DNA from: Nonomuraea zeae
GTDB taxonomy: Bacteria > Actinomycetota > Actinomycetes > Streptosporangiales > Streptosporangiaceae
Direction of reading: 5' to 3'
DNA: 41,032 nt
Assembly: GCF_005889725.1 (NCBI RefSeq)
Contig: NZ_VCKX01000089.1
Location: 1-41,032 of the forward strand
This document shows, piece after piece, positions 23,222 through 31,324 of the stretch (its first letter is position 1; each line of letters opens with the position of its first letter). The position numbers and the translations under genes are program-made. Below the pieces are notes generated by a model. It searched no databases. It saw only the letters and a program-made list of their open reading frames with translations, and was not told the origin of the DNA.

Positions 23222-24611
23222 GGCGCCTATTCTGCCGGATGATCTCCGAGTACCAGAGCGCGCTGTCCTTGAGCAGCCGTTCCTGTGTCTCGAAGTCGAC
23301 ATGAACCAGGCCGAACCGCTTGCCGTAACCCCAGGCCCACTCGAAGTTGTCCATGAGTGACCAGGCGAAATAGCCTTCGAGCGGCACGCCCGCCTCGATG
23401 GCCTCCTTGCACGCGCCGAGGTGCGCCTCGACGTACGCCTGCCGCTCGCGGTCGTGGATCCGCCCGTCGACGAGCACGTCGTCGAAGGCGGCGCCGTTCT
23501 CCGAGACCACCATCGGGATCGGCGGGTAGTCCCGCGCCACCCTGGTGAGGATCTCCACCAGGCCGCTCTCGTCGATCTCCCAGCCCATCGCGGTGACGGG
23601 CCGGCCGCCGTTGACGAACGACACGTGCTCGCTGCCCACCCACGGAGAGGCCGAGTCCGTGGGGGCGGCCGCCGCCGACGCCTTGCCGCCTGGTGCTCCC
23701 GAGACCGTGAAGCGGCTGTAGTAGTTGACGAGCAGCACGTCGATGGGGGCGTTGATGGTCTTCATGTCGCCCGGCTCGATGAAGTCCACCTCCACCGGCA
23801 GGTCGTTGAGCACGTCCTCCGGATAGCGTCCGGTCAGCAGCGCGTCGAGGAAGAACCTGTTCTGCAGGCCGTCGATCCGCCGGGCCGCGTCCAGGTCCCG
23901 CGCGCTGTCGGTGGCGGGGGTGACCGCGTACAGGTTCACGCAGCCGCCGACCCGTCTGGCGTCCATCGCCTGCACGGCCAGGCCGTGCGCCAGGTTGAGG
24001 TGATGCGCGCCCCTGATCGCGTTCTGCGGCTCGCGCCGGCCCGGGGCGTGCTCGCCCGAGGCGTAGCCGAGGAACGCGGCGCACCACGGCTCGTTGACGG
24101 TGCTGAAGGTGTGCACGTGGTCCTTCAGCGCGTCGTGGACGGCCGCCGCGTACTCGGCGAAGCGGTAGGCCGTGTCACGGTTGGGCCAGCCGCCCTGGTC
24201 CTCCAGCGCCTGAGGCAGGTCCCAGTGGTAGAGGGTCAGCCAGGGGTCGATGGAGTGGCCGCGCAGCTCGTCGGCGAGCCGCTTGTAGAAGTCCAGGCCC
24301 TTGTGGTTGATCTGGCCGGAGCCCGTGGGCTGGATACGGGGCCAGGAGACGGAGAAGCGGTAGGCCGTCAGGCCCAGCTCCGCCATGATGGCGACGTCTT
24401 CCCGGTAGCGGTGGTAGTGGTCCATGGCCACGTCGCCGTGGTGCCCGTTGAGCACCCTGCCGGGGGTCTTGGTGAAGGTGTCCCAGATGGAGACACCGCG
24501 CCCGTCCTCGGAGACGGCTCCTTCGATCTGGTACGCCGACGTCGCGGCGCCGAACGCGAAGCCAGTGGGGAAGCGCAGGCCGGAACGCGTCTGTTCCTCT
24601 TGTGTCGTCAC
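23202..24611 (-). CDS. bglC: GH1 beta-glucosidase
   Basis: 469 residues, the normal GH1 length. N-terminal FAFGAATSAYQIEGA signature, acid/base Glu174 in TFSTVNEP and nucleophile Glu371 in VVSENG, with WSLMDNFEWAWGY near the end. There is no signal peptide, so it acts in the cytosol, hydrolysing cellobiose and short cello-oligosaccharides imported by the ABC system encoded upstream. The GTG at 24611 overlaps the cebG stop (GTGA). The 3' end overlaps cebR by 20 bases. Order and coupling match the actinomycete ceb/bgl operons. Confidence 0.93.
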   Translation of the reverse strand: MTTQEEQTRSGLRFPTGFAFGAATSAYQIEGAVSEDGRGVSIWDTFTKTPGRVLNGHHGDVAMDHYHRYREDVAIMAELGLTAYRFSVSWPRIQPTGSGQINHKGLDFYKRLADELRGHSIDPWLTLYHWDLPQALEDQGGWPNRDTAYRFAEYAAAVHDALKDHVHTFSTVNEPWCAAFLGYASGEHAPGRREPQNAIRGAHHLNLAHGLAVQAMDARRVGGCVNLYAVTPATDSARDLDAARRIDGLQNRFFLDALLTGRYPEDVLNDLPVEVDFIEPGDMKTINAPIDVLLVNYYSRFTVSGAPGGKASAAAAPTDSASPWVGSEHVSFVNGGRPVTAMGWEIDESGLVEILTRVARDYPPIPMVVSENGAAFDDVLVDGRIHDRERQAYVEAHLGACKEAIEAGVPLEGYFAWSLMDNFEWAWGYGKRFGLVHVDFETQERLLKDSALWYSEIIRQNRRHEPTDS

Positions 24612-25438
24612 GCCTTGACCGCACCTTCCATGAGACCGCCGACGATCTGGCGGCCGAATGCGACGAATACTGCGATGAGCGGAATGATGGACAACGCGGT
24701 CCCTGCGAAGATCAACGTGTAGTTCGTGGAGAACCTGGCGTTGAGCTGGGTGATCGCGATCTGCACGGTCGGGTTGTCCGGGGTCAGCACGATCAGCGGC
24801 CACATGAAGTCGTTCCACATGAGCATGAAGGTGTTGATGCCGAGCACGGCCATTCCGGGCCGTACGGCGGGCAGCACGACGTTCCACCAGATCCGCAGCG
24901 TGGCGGCGCCGTCCACCCGGGCGGCCTCGACCAGCTCCATGGGAACGGCCTGCCGCGTGTACTGCGTCATCAGGAACACCCCGAACCCGTTGAGCAGGTA
25001 GGGGAGGATGACCGCCGTGAGCGTGCCGGTCCACTCCAGGCTCACCATGAGCCGGTAGAGCGGCACGACGCCCATCTGCTGCAGCGGCACCGCCATCGTC
25101 AGCAGCACCAGGACCAGCAGCACATTGCGGCCCTTGAAGTTCAGGTTCGCGAAGGCGAACCCGGCCAGCGTCGAGATGACGACGACGGAGACCGTGACGA
25201 CGCTCGCCACGATGAACGAGTTCGTCAGGCCGAGCAGGAAGTGCGCGTCCTCGTTGTTCAGCACCGCGACGATGTTGTCGCCCAGATTGCCGCCCGGCAG
25301 GAACGCCGGAGGCACCGACACCGCGTCCGCGTTGGTGCGCGAGGCGATGACCAGCATCCAGTACAACGGGAATGCCGACACGAGGACGGCCAGGCCGAGC
25401 ATGACCCGGGTCATGATGGTCGGTGACCAGTTGGTCAT
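24608..25438 (-). CDS. cebG: Cello-oligosaccharide ABC permease, MalG type
   Basis: 276 residues, six hydrophobic helices, and the EAA motif EAARVDGAATLRIWWNVVLP that contacts the ATPase. With CebF it forms the channel of a carbohydrate uptake-1 importer. ATGA overlap with cebF upstream and GTGA overlap with bglC downstream. The operon has no ATPase gene; actinomycete systems of this kind often share an ATPase (MsiK) encoded elsewhere. Confidence 0.9.
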   Translation of the reverse strand: MTNWSPTIMTRVMLGLAVLVSAFPLYWMLVIASRTNADAVSVPPAFLPGGNLGDNIVAVLNNEDAHFLLGLTNSFIVASVVTVSVVVISTLAGFAFANLNFKGRNVLLVLVLLTMAVPLQQMGVVPLYRLMVSLEWTGTLTAVILPYLLNGFGVFLMTQYTRQAVPMELVEAARVDGAATLRIWWNVVLPAVRPGMAVLGINTFMLMWNDFMWPLIVLTPDNPTVQIAITQLNARFSTNYTLIFAGTALSIIPLIAVFVAFGRQIVGGLMEGAVKA

Positions 25439-26391
25439 TTCGTGCCCCCGATCCTGCGCACGAACAGGAAGTTGATGGCCGCTCCGATGAGGATCAGCAG
25501 GAACAGCAGCCAGGCGGCCGCGGCGGCGTAGCCGTAGTCGAACTCGCGGAAGCCCTGCTTGACGATGAACATGGCCACCGTCTGGAACTGTCCCTGCGAC
25601 CCGCCGTCGACGTTGCCGTTGTAGAACGTGGTCGGCTCGGAGAACAGCGTCAGGCCGCCGATCGTGGAGTTGAGCACCACGAAGATCATGGTCGGGCGCA
25701 GCATCGGCAGCGTGATCTGCCAGAACTGCCTGCGCCGCGAGGCGCCGTCGATCGCCGCGGCCTCGTACAGGTCCTTCGGGATCGTCTGCATGCCGGCCAG
25801 GAAGATGATCGCGTTGTAGCCGGTCCAGCGCCAGTCGACCATGGTGGCGATGGCGATCCACGAGGGGATGCGCTCGGCCCGCCAGTTCGTCGCGTCCACG
25901 CCGAACCAGCTCAGGATCCAGTTGACCAGACCCCAGTCGCGGGCGTAGAGCTGCGTGAACACCACCGCGACCGCCACCACCGACGTGACGAGCGGCAGCA
26001 GGACGCTCATCCGGATCGCCAGGCGGAGCTTGAATCGCTTGTTCAGCGCGTTGGCCAGGAACAGCGCGAGCAGCATCTGCGGGACGGTGGCGAGGATGAA
26101 CATGCCCACCGTGTTGGTCACGGCGTTCCAGAAGTCCTCGTCGGCCAGCAGCGCGGCGTAGTTGCCCAGTCCGGTCCACTCGGTGGTGCCGGCCAGGTCG
26201 TAGTCGTAGAGCGAGTAGTACAGGGTGAAGGCCAGCGGGAAGAGACCGAAGGCGGCGAACAGCAGGAAGTACGGGGACACCAGGGCATACGGCATCGCCT
26301 TGACGTCCAGTTTGGAACGCCAGCGGCGGCCGGGCGGGCGGGCGCGGCGATGGTTGTTGCGCACCGCCCGCGGAAGGGTGTCGAGGCTCAT
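25435..26391 (-). CDS. cebF: Cello-oligosaccharide ABC permease, MalF type
   Basis: 318 residues: basic N-terminal arm, then six hydrophobic helices, with the EAA motif YEAAAIDGASRRRQFWQITLP. It is the first membrane subunit of the importer, paired with CebG. The ATG at 26391 has AAAGG about eight bases upstream. A strong hairpin separates it from the lipoprotein gene cebE. The stop overlaps the cebG start. Confidence 0.9.
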   Translation of the reverse strand: MSLDTLPRAVRNNHRRARPPGRRWRSKLDVKAMPYALVSPYFLLFAAFGLFPLAFTLYYSLYDYDLAGTTEWTGLGNYAALLADEDFWNAVTNTVGMFILATVPQMLLALFLANALNKRFKLRLAIRMSVLLPLVTSVVAVAVVFTQLYARDWGLVNWILSWFGVDATNWRAERIPSWIAIATMVDWRWTGYNAIIFLAGMQTIPKDLYEAAAIDGASRRRQFWQITLPMLRPTMIFVVLNSTIGGLTLFSEPTTFYNGNVDGGSQGQFQTVAMFIVKQGFREFDYGYAAAAAWLLFLLILIGAAINFLFVRRIGGTK

Positions 26392-26414
26392 AACAGACCT
26401 TTCAGCGGCAACGA

Positions 26415-26441
26415 GCCCGGCCCGCGCTCGGCGGGCCGGGC
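26415..26441 (-). terminator. Intercistronic hairpin between cebE and cebF
   Basis: A perfect 11-bp stem GCCCGGCCCGC / GCGGGCCGGGC with a 5-base loop lies between the cebE stop and the cebF Shine-Dalgarno. Such hairpins after binding-protein genes cause partial termination or message stabilisation, raising lipoprotein over permease levels. Confidence 0.65.
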
Positions 26442-26448
26442 GGGGGAG

Positions 26449-27789
26449 TCAGCCCGCGGCCTTCACCGCGTCGTCCACCAGCTGCTGCCAGGCCTTGTCG
26501 TAGGCGACGGAACCGTCGTCCATGCCCTGGATGACGGACTCGATGGCGTTCTTGACCTGGGCGTGCTTCACGCCGAGGAAGACCGGCTGGAGGCTCGAAG
26601 CGGACTTGGCGAAGATCTCACCGATGGGGGCGTTGTTGAAGAACTCGTTCTTCGCGCCCTGCACGGCGGGGTCCGCCTGCGACTTCGTGTTGCTCGGCAT
26701 GTTGCCGAAGTCCGTGAAGATGCTCGCCTCGGTCTGCGCGCTCGTCAGGTAGTCGGCCACCATCGCCGCTTCCTTCGGGTGCTTGCTCTGCTTGGGCACG
26801 GCCAGCCAGGAGCCGCCCCAGTTGCCGCCGCCGCCGGGCACCGACGCCACGTCCCACTTGCCCTTGCCGCCGTCGCCCGCGTTGCCGCTGACCACGCCGA
26901 GCATCCAGGACGGGCAGCCGACCGTGGCGAACGCGCCCTTCTGGGTGCCCGCCGCCCACTCGTCGGTGAAGTTGCGCAGCTTGGCGGTCAGGCCCTGCTG
27001 GCTCATCTTCGTGGCGAAGTCGAAGCCCGCCTTCACCGCCGGGTTCTTGTCGACGATGAGGTTGTTGTCCTTGTCGAAGTAGGTGACGTTGCCGTTCTTG
27101 GCCGCCTCCTGGTACAGGACCACCTGGTAGAGGGTGTTGGTGCCGTCGGCGAACTTGGTGTCCTTCACCTTCGACTGGAACGTCTTGCCGACGTTCATGA
27201 ACTCGTCCCAGGTCGGCCAGAGTGCGCTGACCTTCTCCCGGTCCGTCGGCAGGCCGGCCTTCTTGAACAAGTCGGTCCGGTAGCAGAGGCTCATGCCGCC
27301 GATGTCGGTGCCGAGGCCGAACAGCTTGCCGTCGGCCGTGACGCCGTTCTCCCACTTCCACGCGGGGAAGTCGGCCTTGCGGGACTCCAGGCCCTGCTCC
27401 TTGAGGTCGGCCCACCACTCGGGGTGCGCCTTGGCCAGGCCCATGCCGCCCTCGTCGATGCCGACCACGTCGCCCGCGCCGTTGCCGGCCTGCAGCCACT
27501 GGATCATCTGCGGCCAGTACTGCTGCTCGAACTGGTCGGTGAGGTGCTCCTCCTTGATCTGAATGTCCTTGTGCTCCGCGTTCCACTTCGTGATGGCGTT
27601 CTTGTAACCGAAGTTCGTGCCGCCGCCGAAGGTCTGCACGCGGATCGTGACCGGCTCGGCCGCGGCCGAGGAAGCGGGAGCGCTGGACGCCTCCGGCGTG
27701 CCGCCGGAACCGCACGAGGCGACGGTCAGCGCCGCCGCGGCCAGGGCCGAGGCCGCGGCAAGACCGCCGCGACGCTTGCTGATCATCAT
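26449..27789 (-). CDS. cebE: Cello-oligosaccharide-binding lipoprotein
   Basis: 446 residues. Lipoprotein signal: basic MMISKRRGG, hydrophobic stretch and lipobox VASC, followed by an alanine/serine linker and a family 1 solute-binding domain (ITKWNAEHKDIQIKEEHL, GKLFGLGTDIGGMSLCYRTD, WPTWDEFMNVG, KGAFATVGCPSWML). It captures cellobiose or cellotriose outside the membrane and delivers it to CebFG. The cellobiose specificity is inferred from the CebR boxes and bglC, not the protein alone. The ATG at 27789 has AGGGG six bases upstream; upstream in-frame codons to 27885 cross the operator and are rejected. Confidence 0.87.
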   Translation of the reverse strand: MMISKRRGGLAAASALAAAALTVASCGSGGTPEASSAPASSAAAEPVTIRVQTFGGGTNFGYKNAITKWNAEHKDIQIKEEHLTDQFEQQYWPQMIQWLQAGNGAGDVVGIDEGGMGLAKAHPEWWADLKEQGLESRKADFPAWKWENGVTADGKLFGLGTDIGGMSLCYRTDLFKKAGLPTDREKVSALWPTWDEFMNVGKTFQSKVKDTKFADGTNTLYQVVLYQEAAKNGNVTYFDKDNNLIVDKNPAVKAGFDFATKMSQQGLTAKLRNFTDEWAAGTQKGAFATVGCPSWMLGVVSGNAGDGGKGKWDVASVPGGGGNWGGSWLAVPKQSKHPKEAAMVADYLTSAQTEASIFTDFGNMPSNTKSQADPAVQGAKNEFFNNAPIGEIFAKSASSLQPVFLGVKHAQVKNAIESVIQGMDDGSVAYDKAWQQLVDDAVKAAG

Positions 27790-27859
27790 GGTGGACCCCT
27801 TCTCGGGTGAATGTTGGGGAGGTGCACCGCGGCACGCGCTCCGCCGCGGTGGGAGTCTT

Positions 27860-27873
27860 TGGGAGCGCTCCCA
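27860..27873. promoter_or_regulatory. CebR operator 1
   Basis: TGGGAGCGCTCCCA is a perfect 14-bp palindrome identical to the known CebR/CelR box. It lies just downstream of the candidate -10 of the cebE promoter, overlapping the expected transcription start, a classic repressor position. Confidence 0.93.
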
Positions 27874-27876
27874 CAA

Positions 27877-27905
27877 AGGGTGCACTTAGCGGGTGAGCAC
27901 GTCAA
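27877..27905 (-). promoter_or_regulatory. Candidate cebE promoter
   Basis: On the minus strand, TTGACG (27905-27900) is followed 17 bases later by CACCCT (27882-27877). The -35 is good and the -10 weak. Transcription would begin inside operator 1. Confidence 0.5.
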
Positions 27906-27916
27906 TCCACCGAAAC

Positions 27917-27927
27917 GTAACCGTTAC
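27917..27927. promoter_or_regulatory. GTAAC-C-GTTAC palindrome upstream of the ceb promoter
   Basis: A perfect 5-bp-arm inverted repeat lies just upstream of the candidate -35. Its sequence is unlike the CebR box, so a second regulator may bind here. Confidence 0.4.
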
Positions 27928-27989
27928 CAATGGTGCGATTTGGCACAGTTGAACGGGATTTTTCGTAACATACCTCTCAAAGACCTGAT

Positions 27990-28003
27990 TGGGAGCGCTC
28001 CCA
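27990..28003. promoter_or_regulatory. CebR operator 2
   Basis: A second perfect TGGGAGCGCTCCCA, centred exactly 130 bp upstream of operator 1. Pairing by looping, or control of an unseen divergent transcript, are both possible. Confidence 0.9.
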
Positions 28004-28085
28004 CCACAAGAGACATCTTTTGTGTCGCATCAAGGGCATGTCGCCCGCACGCTGGGCACTTTCTCCCGGTTGCGCCCCCTGTCAC

Positions 28086-28177
28086 GGTGGGCGCATCACC
28101 GTGGTCAGGGTGCGCGCATCGCCGTGGTCAGGGTGCGCGCATCGCCGTGACCCGGGTGGGCGCATCACCGGCGCTCG
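28086..28177. repeat. 23-bp tandem repeat, four copies
   Basis: Units start at 28086, 28109, 28132 and 28155. The first two and most of the third are nearly identical (shared core GCGCATC[A/G]CCGTG); the fourth diverges in its second half. The period is not a multiple of three and no gene covers it. A minisatellite-like array between the ceb operon and the dehydrogenase gene. Confidence 0.9.
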
Positions 28178-28527
28178 ATGCCCGTGACCCAACCGTGCCG
28201 AGACCCTGGACGTGATCGGGATCGGATGTGCAGTAGGTTGGGCGACATCTGGTCGCGGGGCCTGACGCGGCGCCGGCGCTCACGCGTGGCCGGGGCGTGA
28301 GGCGGCCCGGCTTGAGGCGTGGTGCGGGCCGGCCGTGACGCGGGGCTCCGGGGGCGGGCCCGACGTCCGGGAGCAGGGCGCCGGCCTGGGGCGATGCCGA
28401 AGGGTGACCTGGCGCGACAGAGGGCTCGGCAGGGCGGGTTAAGGTGGGCATCCTTCACGTGCTTCGGCACACACTTCGTCAGGCGGCGGGCCGACTCGGG
28501 GTCCGGCCGCGTGAGAATGGATGGTCC
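28178..28527. other. Gene-free stretch before the sugar dehydrogenase
   Basis: About 350 GC-rich bases with no convincing gene. A TAGGTT hexamer near 28230 resembles a -10 but lacks a well-spaced -35. CCCAACC (from 28185) and GGTTGGG (to about 28238) could pair at a distance. Open frames here are proline/arginine-rich shadows. Nothing else is recognised. Confidence 0.4.
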
Positions 28528-29823
28528 ATGGTTGGCATGCCGCGACGGCGGGTCGCTGTGTTCGGCGCCGGATACATCGGGCTGGTGACCGGTGCCTGCC
28601 TGGCCGAGCTCGGGCACGAGGTGACGGTCCGTGACATCAACCCGGAGAAGATCAGGCTGCTGCGCTCCGGCGAGGTGCCGATCTACGAGCCGGGGCTGGG
28701 CGACATGATCGTGCGCAACAAGGAGCGCCTGACGTTCACCCTCGACCTCGACGAGGCCCTGGACGGCGCGGAGATCGCGTACGTGTGCGTGGACACCCCG
28801 CCCTCCGCCTCCGGCGACGCGGACCTCTCGCGGGTCTGGTCGGTGGTGCGGTCGCTGGAAGGGGCGGCGCACCTGCGGGCGGTCGCGGTGAAGTCGACCG
28901 TGCCGGTGGGCACCGGCAGCCGCGTGCGCGCCGCGCTGGACGCCGCCGGCCTCGCCCACGTCGGATACGCCTCCAACCCCGAGTTCACCGCCGAGGGCAC
29001 GGCGGTCGGCGACTTCATGCACCCCGACCGCATCGTGGTCGGCGCGTCCGACGAGGCCACCGCCGGGCTGATCTCGGAGCTGCACCAGGGCGTGGACGGG
29101 CCGATCGTCGTGATGGACGTGCGCTCCGCCGAGATGGTCAAGCTGGCCTCGAACGCCCTGCTCGCCACGAAGATCAGCTTCATCAACGAGATCGCCACCC
29201 TGTGCGAGAAGACCGGCGCCGACGTCGAGGAGGTCGCCCGCGCCGTCGGCCTGGACCACCGGCTGGGCAGCCACTTCCTGCGTCCGGGCATCGGCTGGGG
29301 CGGCTCCTGCTTCCCGAAGGACTCCGAGGCGCTGCGGCAGCTCGCCAACAACACCGGCTACCACCTGCAGCTCCTGTCGGCCGTGATCGAGGTCAACAAC
29401 CTGCAGAAGCGCAGGGCCATCCAGAAGCTCAAGGACGAGCTCGGCACGCTGGCCGGCACGCGGGTGGCGCTGCTCGGGCTGACGTTCAAGCCGGGCACGG
29501 ACGACATGCGGGAGGCGCCGAGCACGGTGCTGGCCGCCCGGCTGCTGGCGGAGGGGGCCGAGGTCCGCTGCTGGGACCCGATGGCTCGCCCGGCCGACAG
29601 CGAGCCGTGGACGTCCACCACCCGCTACGAGACCCCCGAGCTGGCGGTCGACGGCGCCGACGCGGCGATCGTGGTCACGGAGTGGCCGCAGCTCAAGGAG
29701 GTCGACTGGGCGCGGGCCGCTTCGGTGATGCGGCGGCCGGTGCTCTTCGACGGGCGCAATCTGCTGGATCCGGCCGGCATGCGGGCCCTCGGCTTCACCT
29801 ATCTCAGCGTCGGCCGGCCATGA
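28528..29823 (+). CDS. UDP-glucose/GDP-mannose dehydrogenase family enzyme
   Basis: 431 residues. N-terminal NAD-binding VFGAGYIGLVTG, central domain with STVPVGT and NPEF, substrate/catalytic region KLASNALLATKISFINE, the catalytic Cys261 in GWGGSCFPKD, and a C-terminal domain starting LLGLTFKPGTDDMREAPS. It oxidises a nucleotide sugar twice at C6 to the uronic acid using NAD, feeding surface polysaccharide or glycoside synthesis. UDP-glucose is the likeliest substrate but is not proven by the sequence. The ATG at 28528 is preferred; 28537 is possible, and 28444 is too long. Followed by a hairpin and apparently monocistronic. Confidence 0.92.
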   Translation: MVGMPRRRVAVFGAGYIGLVTGACLAELGHEVTVRDINPEKIRLLRSGEVPIYEPGLGDMIVRNKERLTFTLDLDEALDGAEIAYVCVDTPPSASGDADLSRVWSVVRSLEGAAHLRAVAVKSTVPVGTGSRVRAALDAAGLAHVGYASNPEFTAEGTAVGDFMHPDRIVVGASDEATAGLISELHQGVDGPIVVMDVRSAEMVKLASNALLATKISFINEIATLCEKTGADVEEVARAVGLDHRLGSHFLRPGIGWGGSCFPKDSEALRQLANNTGYHLQLLSAVIEVNNLQKRRAIQKLKDELGTLAGTRVALLGLTFKPGTDDMREAPSTVLAARLLAEGAEVRCWDPMARPADSEPWTSTTRYETPELAVDGADAAIVVTEWPQLKEVDWARAASVMRRPVLFDGRNLLDPAGMRALGFTYLSVGRP

Positions 29824-29829
29824 CCGCCC

Positions 29830-29860
29830 CGCCCGCCGTCGTCGGGGGTGGCGGCGGGCG
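29830..29860 (+). terminator. Hairpin after the sugar dehydrogenase
   Basis: CGCCCGCCG (29830-29838) pairs with CGGCGGGCG (29852-29860) across a 13-base loop, starting about six bases after the stop codon. No U-tract. Confidence 0.55.
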
Positions 29861-29898
29861 CGGATCACCGGACCGGCGCCTCACCGGCCGGTGATCGT

Positions 29899-29960
29899 CG
29901 AGTCGGGCGCGTCACCGGGGTTGAGGGGCGCCGAGTCAGGCGCGTCATCGGGGCTGAGGG
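29899..29960. repeat. Two imperfect copies of a 29-bp repeat
   Basis: Copies at 29899-29927 and 29932-29960 (33-bp period) differ at only a few positions. They lie immediately after the stop of the sigma factor gene (29961) on the minus strand, so they form its 3' untranslated region. Confidence 0.7.
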
Positions 29961-31199
29961 TCAGCAGGCGGCGGCGCGTTCCTCCAGGAGGGCGCGCTCC
30001 CTGGCGTTGCGGGTCATCGCGGCCGCCCGCTCGAACTCGGCCCGCGCCTCCTCGGTCCGCCCCAGCTTGAACAGCAGGTCGCCCCGCACGCTCGGCAGCA
30101 GGTGGTAGTCCTTCAGCGACGGCTCGCCCGCGATCTGGTCCAGCAGGCCGAGCCCCACGGCGGGTCCGTAGGCCATGGCGAGGGCCACCGCGCGGTTGAG
30201 CTCGACCACGGGGGAGCGCGACAGCTTGGCCAGCGCTTCGTACAGGTGCGCGATGCGTACCCAGTCGGTGTCCTCGGGGGTGAGGGCGCGGGCGTGGCAG
30301 GCGGCGATGGCGGCCTGCAGCGCGTACGGCCCGTGCGCGCCCCCGAGCTCCTCCGCCCGGTCGAGGGCGGCCAGCCCGCGCCGGATGAGCAGGCGGTCCC
30401 AGCGGGCTCTGTTCTGCTCCAGGAGCAGGATCGGCTCGCCCGACGGGCCGACGCGGGCTGCCGAGCGGGAGGCCTGGATCTCCATGAGCGCGACCAGGCC
30501 GTGCACCTCGGGCTCCTTGGGCATCAGGCCCGCCAGCACGCGGCCCAGGCGCAGCGCGTCCTCGCACAGGGCGGGCCGCATCCAGTCGTCTCCGGCGGTG
30601 GCCGAGTAGCCCTCGTTGAAGATCAGATAGATGACCTCGAGCACGGAGGCCAGCCGCCCGGCCAGCTCGCTCGCCTGCGGCACCTCGAACGGGATCCGCT
30701 TGTCGGCCAGGGTGCGCTTGGCGCGCACGATGCGCTGCGCGACCGTGGGCTCCGGCACCAGGAACGCCCGCGCGATCTCGTCCGTGGACAGGCCGCCGAG
30801 CACCCGCAGCGTCATCGCCACCCGGCCCTCCACCGACAGCGCGGGATGGCAGGCGGTGAACACCAGCCGCAGCAGGTCGTCCTCGATCTCCCCGGCCTCC
30901 GGCGGCTCCTCCTCCTCCGTGCCGAGGCGGTGGCCCAGCTCGATCAGGTTGCGTTCGAGGCGCTCGTTCCTGCGGATCAGGTCGATGGCGCGGCGCTTCG
31001 ACACGGTCATCAGCCAGGCGCCCGGGTTGCGCGGGACGCCGGATTCCGGCCACTGCTCCAGCGCGGCGACCAGCGCGTCCTGGGCCAGCTCCTCCGCCAG
31101 GCCGACGTCGCGCACCAGCCGGGCGAGCCCGGCGATGAGCCGGGCCGCCTCGATCCGCCATACCGCTTCGATCGCGCGATGCGTGTCGGAAGATGCCAT
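29961..31199 (-). CDS. ECF sigma factor, ECF42-like with C-terminal extension
   Basis: 412 residues, twice the size of an ordinary ECF sigma factor. Sigma region 2 is seen as AEELAQDALVAALEQWPESGVPRNPGAWLMTVSKRRAIDLIRR (read in two parts) and region 4 as MTLRVLGGLSTDEIARAFLVPEPTVAQRIVRAKRTL. The remaining ~220 residues form a helical, TPR-like extension (IYLIFNEGYSATAGDDW, ELNRAVALAMAYGP, GDLLFKLGRTEEARAEFERAA). This architecture and the upstream DGPF gene are those of group ECF42, which lacks a classical anti-sigma factor. The ATG at 31199 is chosen. It lies 125 bases downstream of the DGPF gene on the same strand; the promoter before that gene fits ECF42. Confidence 0.9.
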   Translation of the reverse strand: MASSDTHRAIEAVWRIEAARLIAGLARLVRDVGLAEELAQDALVAALEQWPESGVPRNPGAWLMTVSKRRAIDLIRRNERLERNLIELGHRLGTEEEEPPEAGEIEDDLLRLVFTACHPALSVEGRVAMTLRVLGGLSTDEIARAFLVPEPTVAQRIVRAKRTLADKRIPFEVPQASELAGRLASVLEVIYLIFNEGYSATAGDDWMRPALCEDALRLGRVLAGLMPKEPEVHGLVALMEIQASRSAARVGPSGEPILLLEQNRARWDRLLIRRGLAALDRAEELGGAHGPYALQAAIAACHARALTPEDTDWVRIAHLYEALAKLSRSPVVELNRAVALAMAYGPAVGLGLLDQIAGEPSLKDYHLLPSVRGDLLFKLGRTEEARAEFERAAAMTRNARERALLEERAAAC

Positions 31200-31227
31200 C
31201 ACCGGCCCATGAGACCAGCCACGGCCC

Positions 31228-31317
31228 GGCGACCGCAACCCGCCTGACCAAGGCCGGGCGACCGCAACCCACCGGCCCTGCGGCTACCGCGGCCCCTGCG
31301 GCCCCTGCGGCCCCTGC
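31228..31317. repeat. Short direct repeats between the DGPF and sigma genes
   Basis: GGCGACCGCAACCC occurs at 31228-31241 and 31257-31270, and GGCCCCTGC is repeated three times in tandem at 31291-31317. They fill most of the 125-base intercistronic gap. Confidence 0.7.
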
Positions 31318-31324
31318 GGTCGGG

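Noticed and set aside
28086..28177. Possible CRISPR array
   Set aside because: The units are directly abutting with no spacers of unique sequence, and no cas genes are present.
27811..28215. Plus-strand open frame across the ceb promoter and 23-bp repeats
   Set aside because: It crosses both operators and the promoter, has no Shine-Dalgarno and no protein similarity that I recognise.
28128..28451. Minus-strand 107-codon frame in the intergenic gap
   Set aside because: Proline-rich composition without motif; partly made of the tandem repeat, so not a credible gene.
29881..31272. Frame overlapping the sigma factor gene in another phase
   Set aside because: The sigma frame has clear regions 2 and 4; the alternative is Arg/Gly/Ala-rich as expected for a shadow frame.
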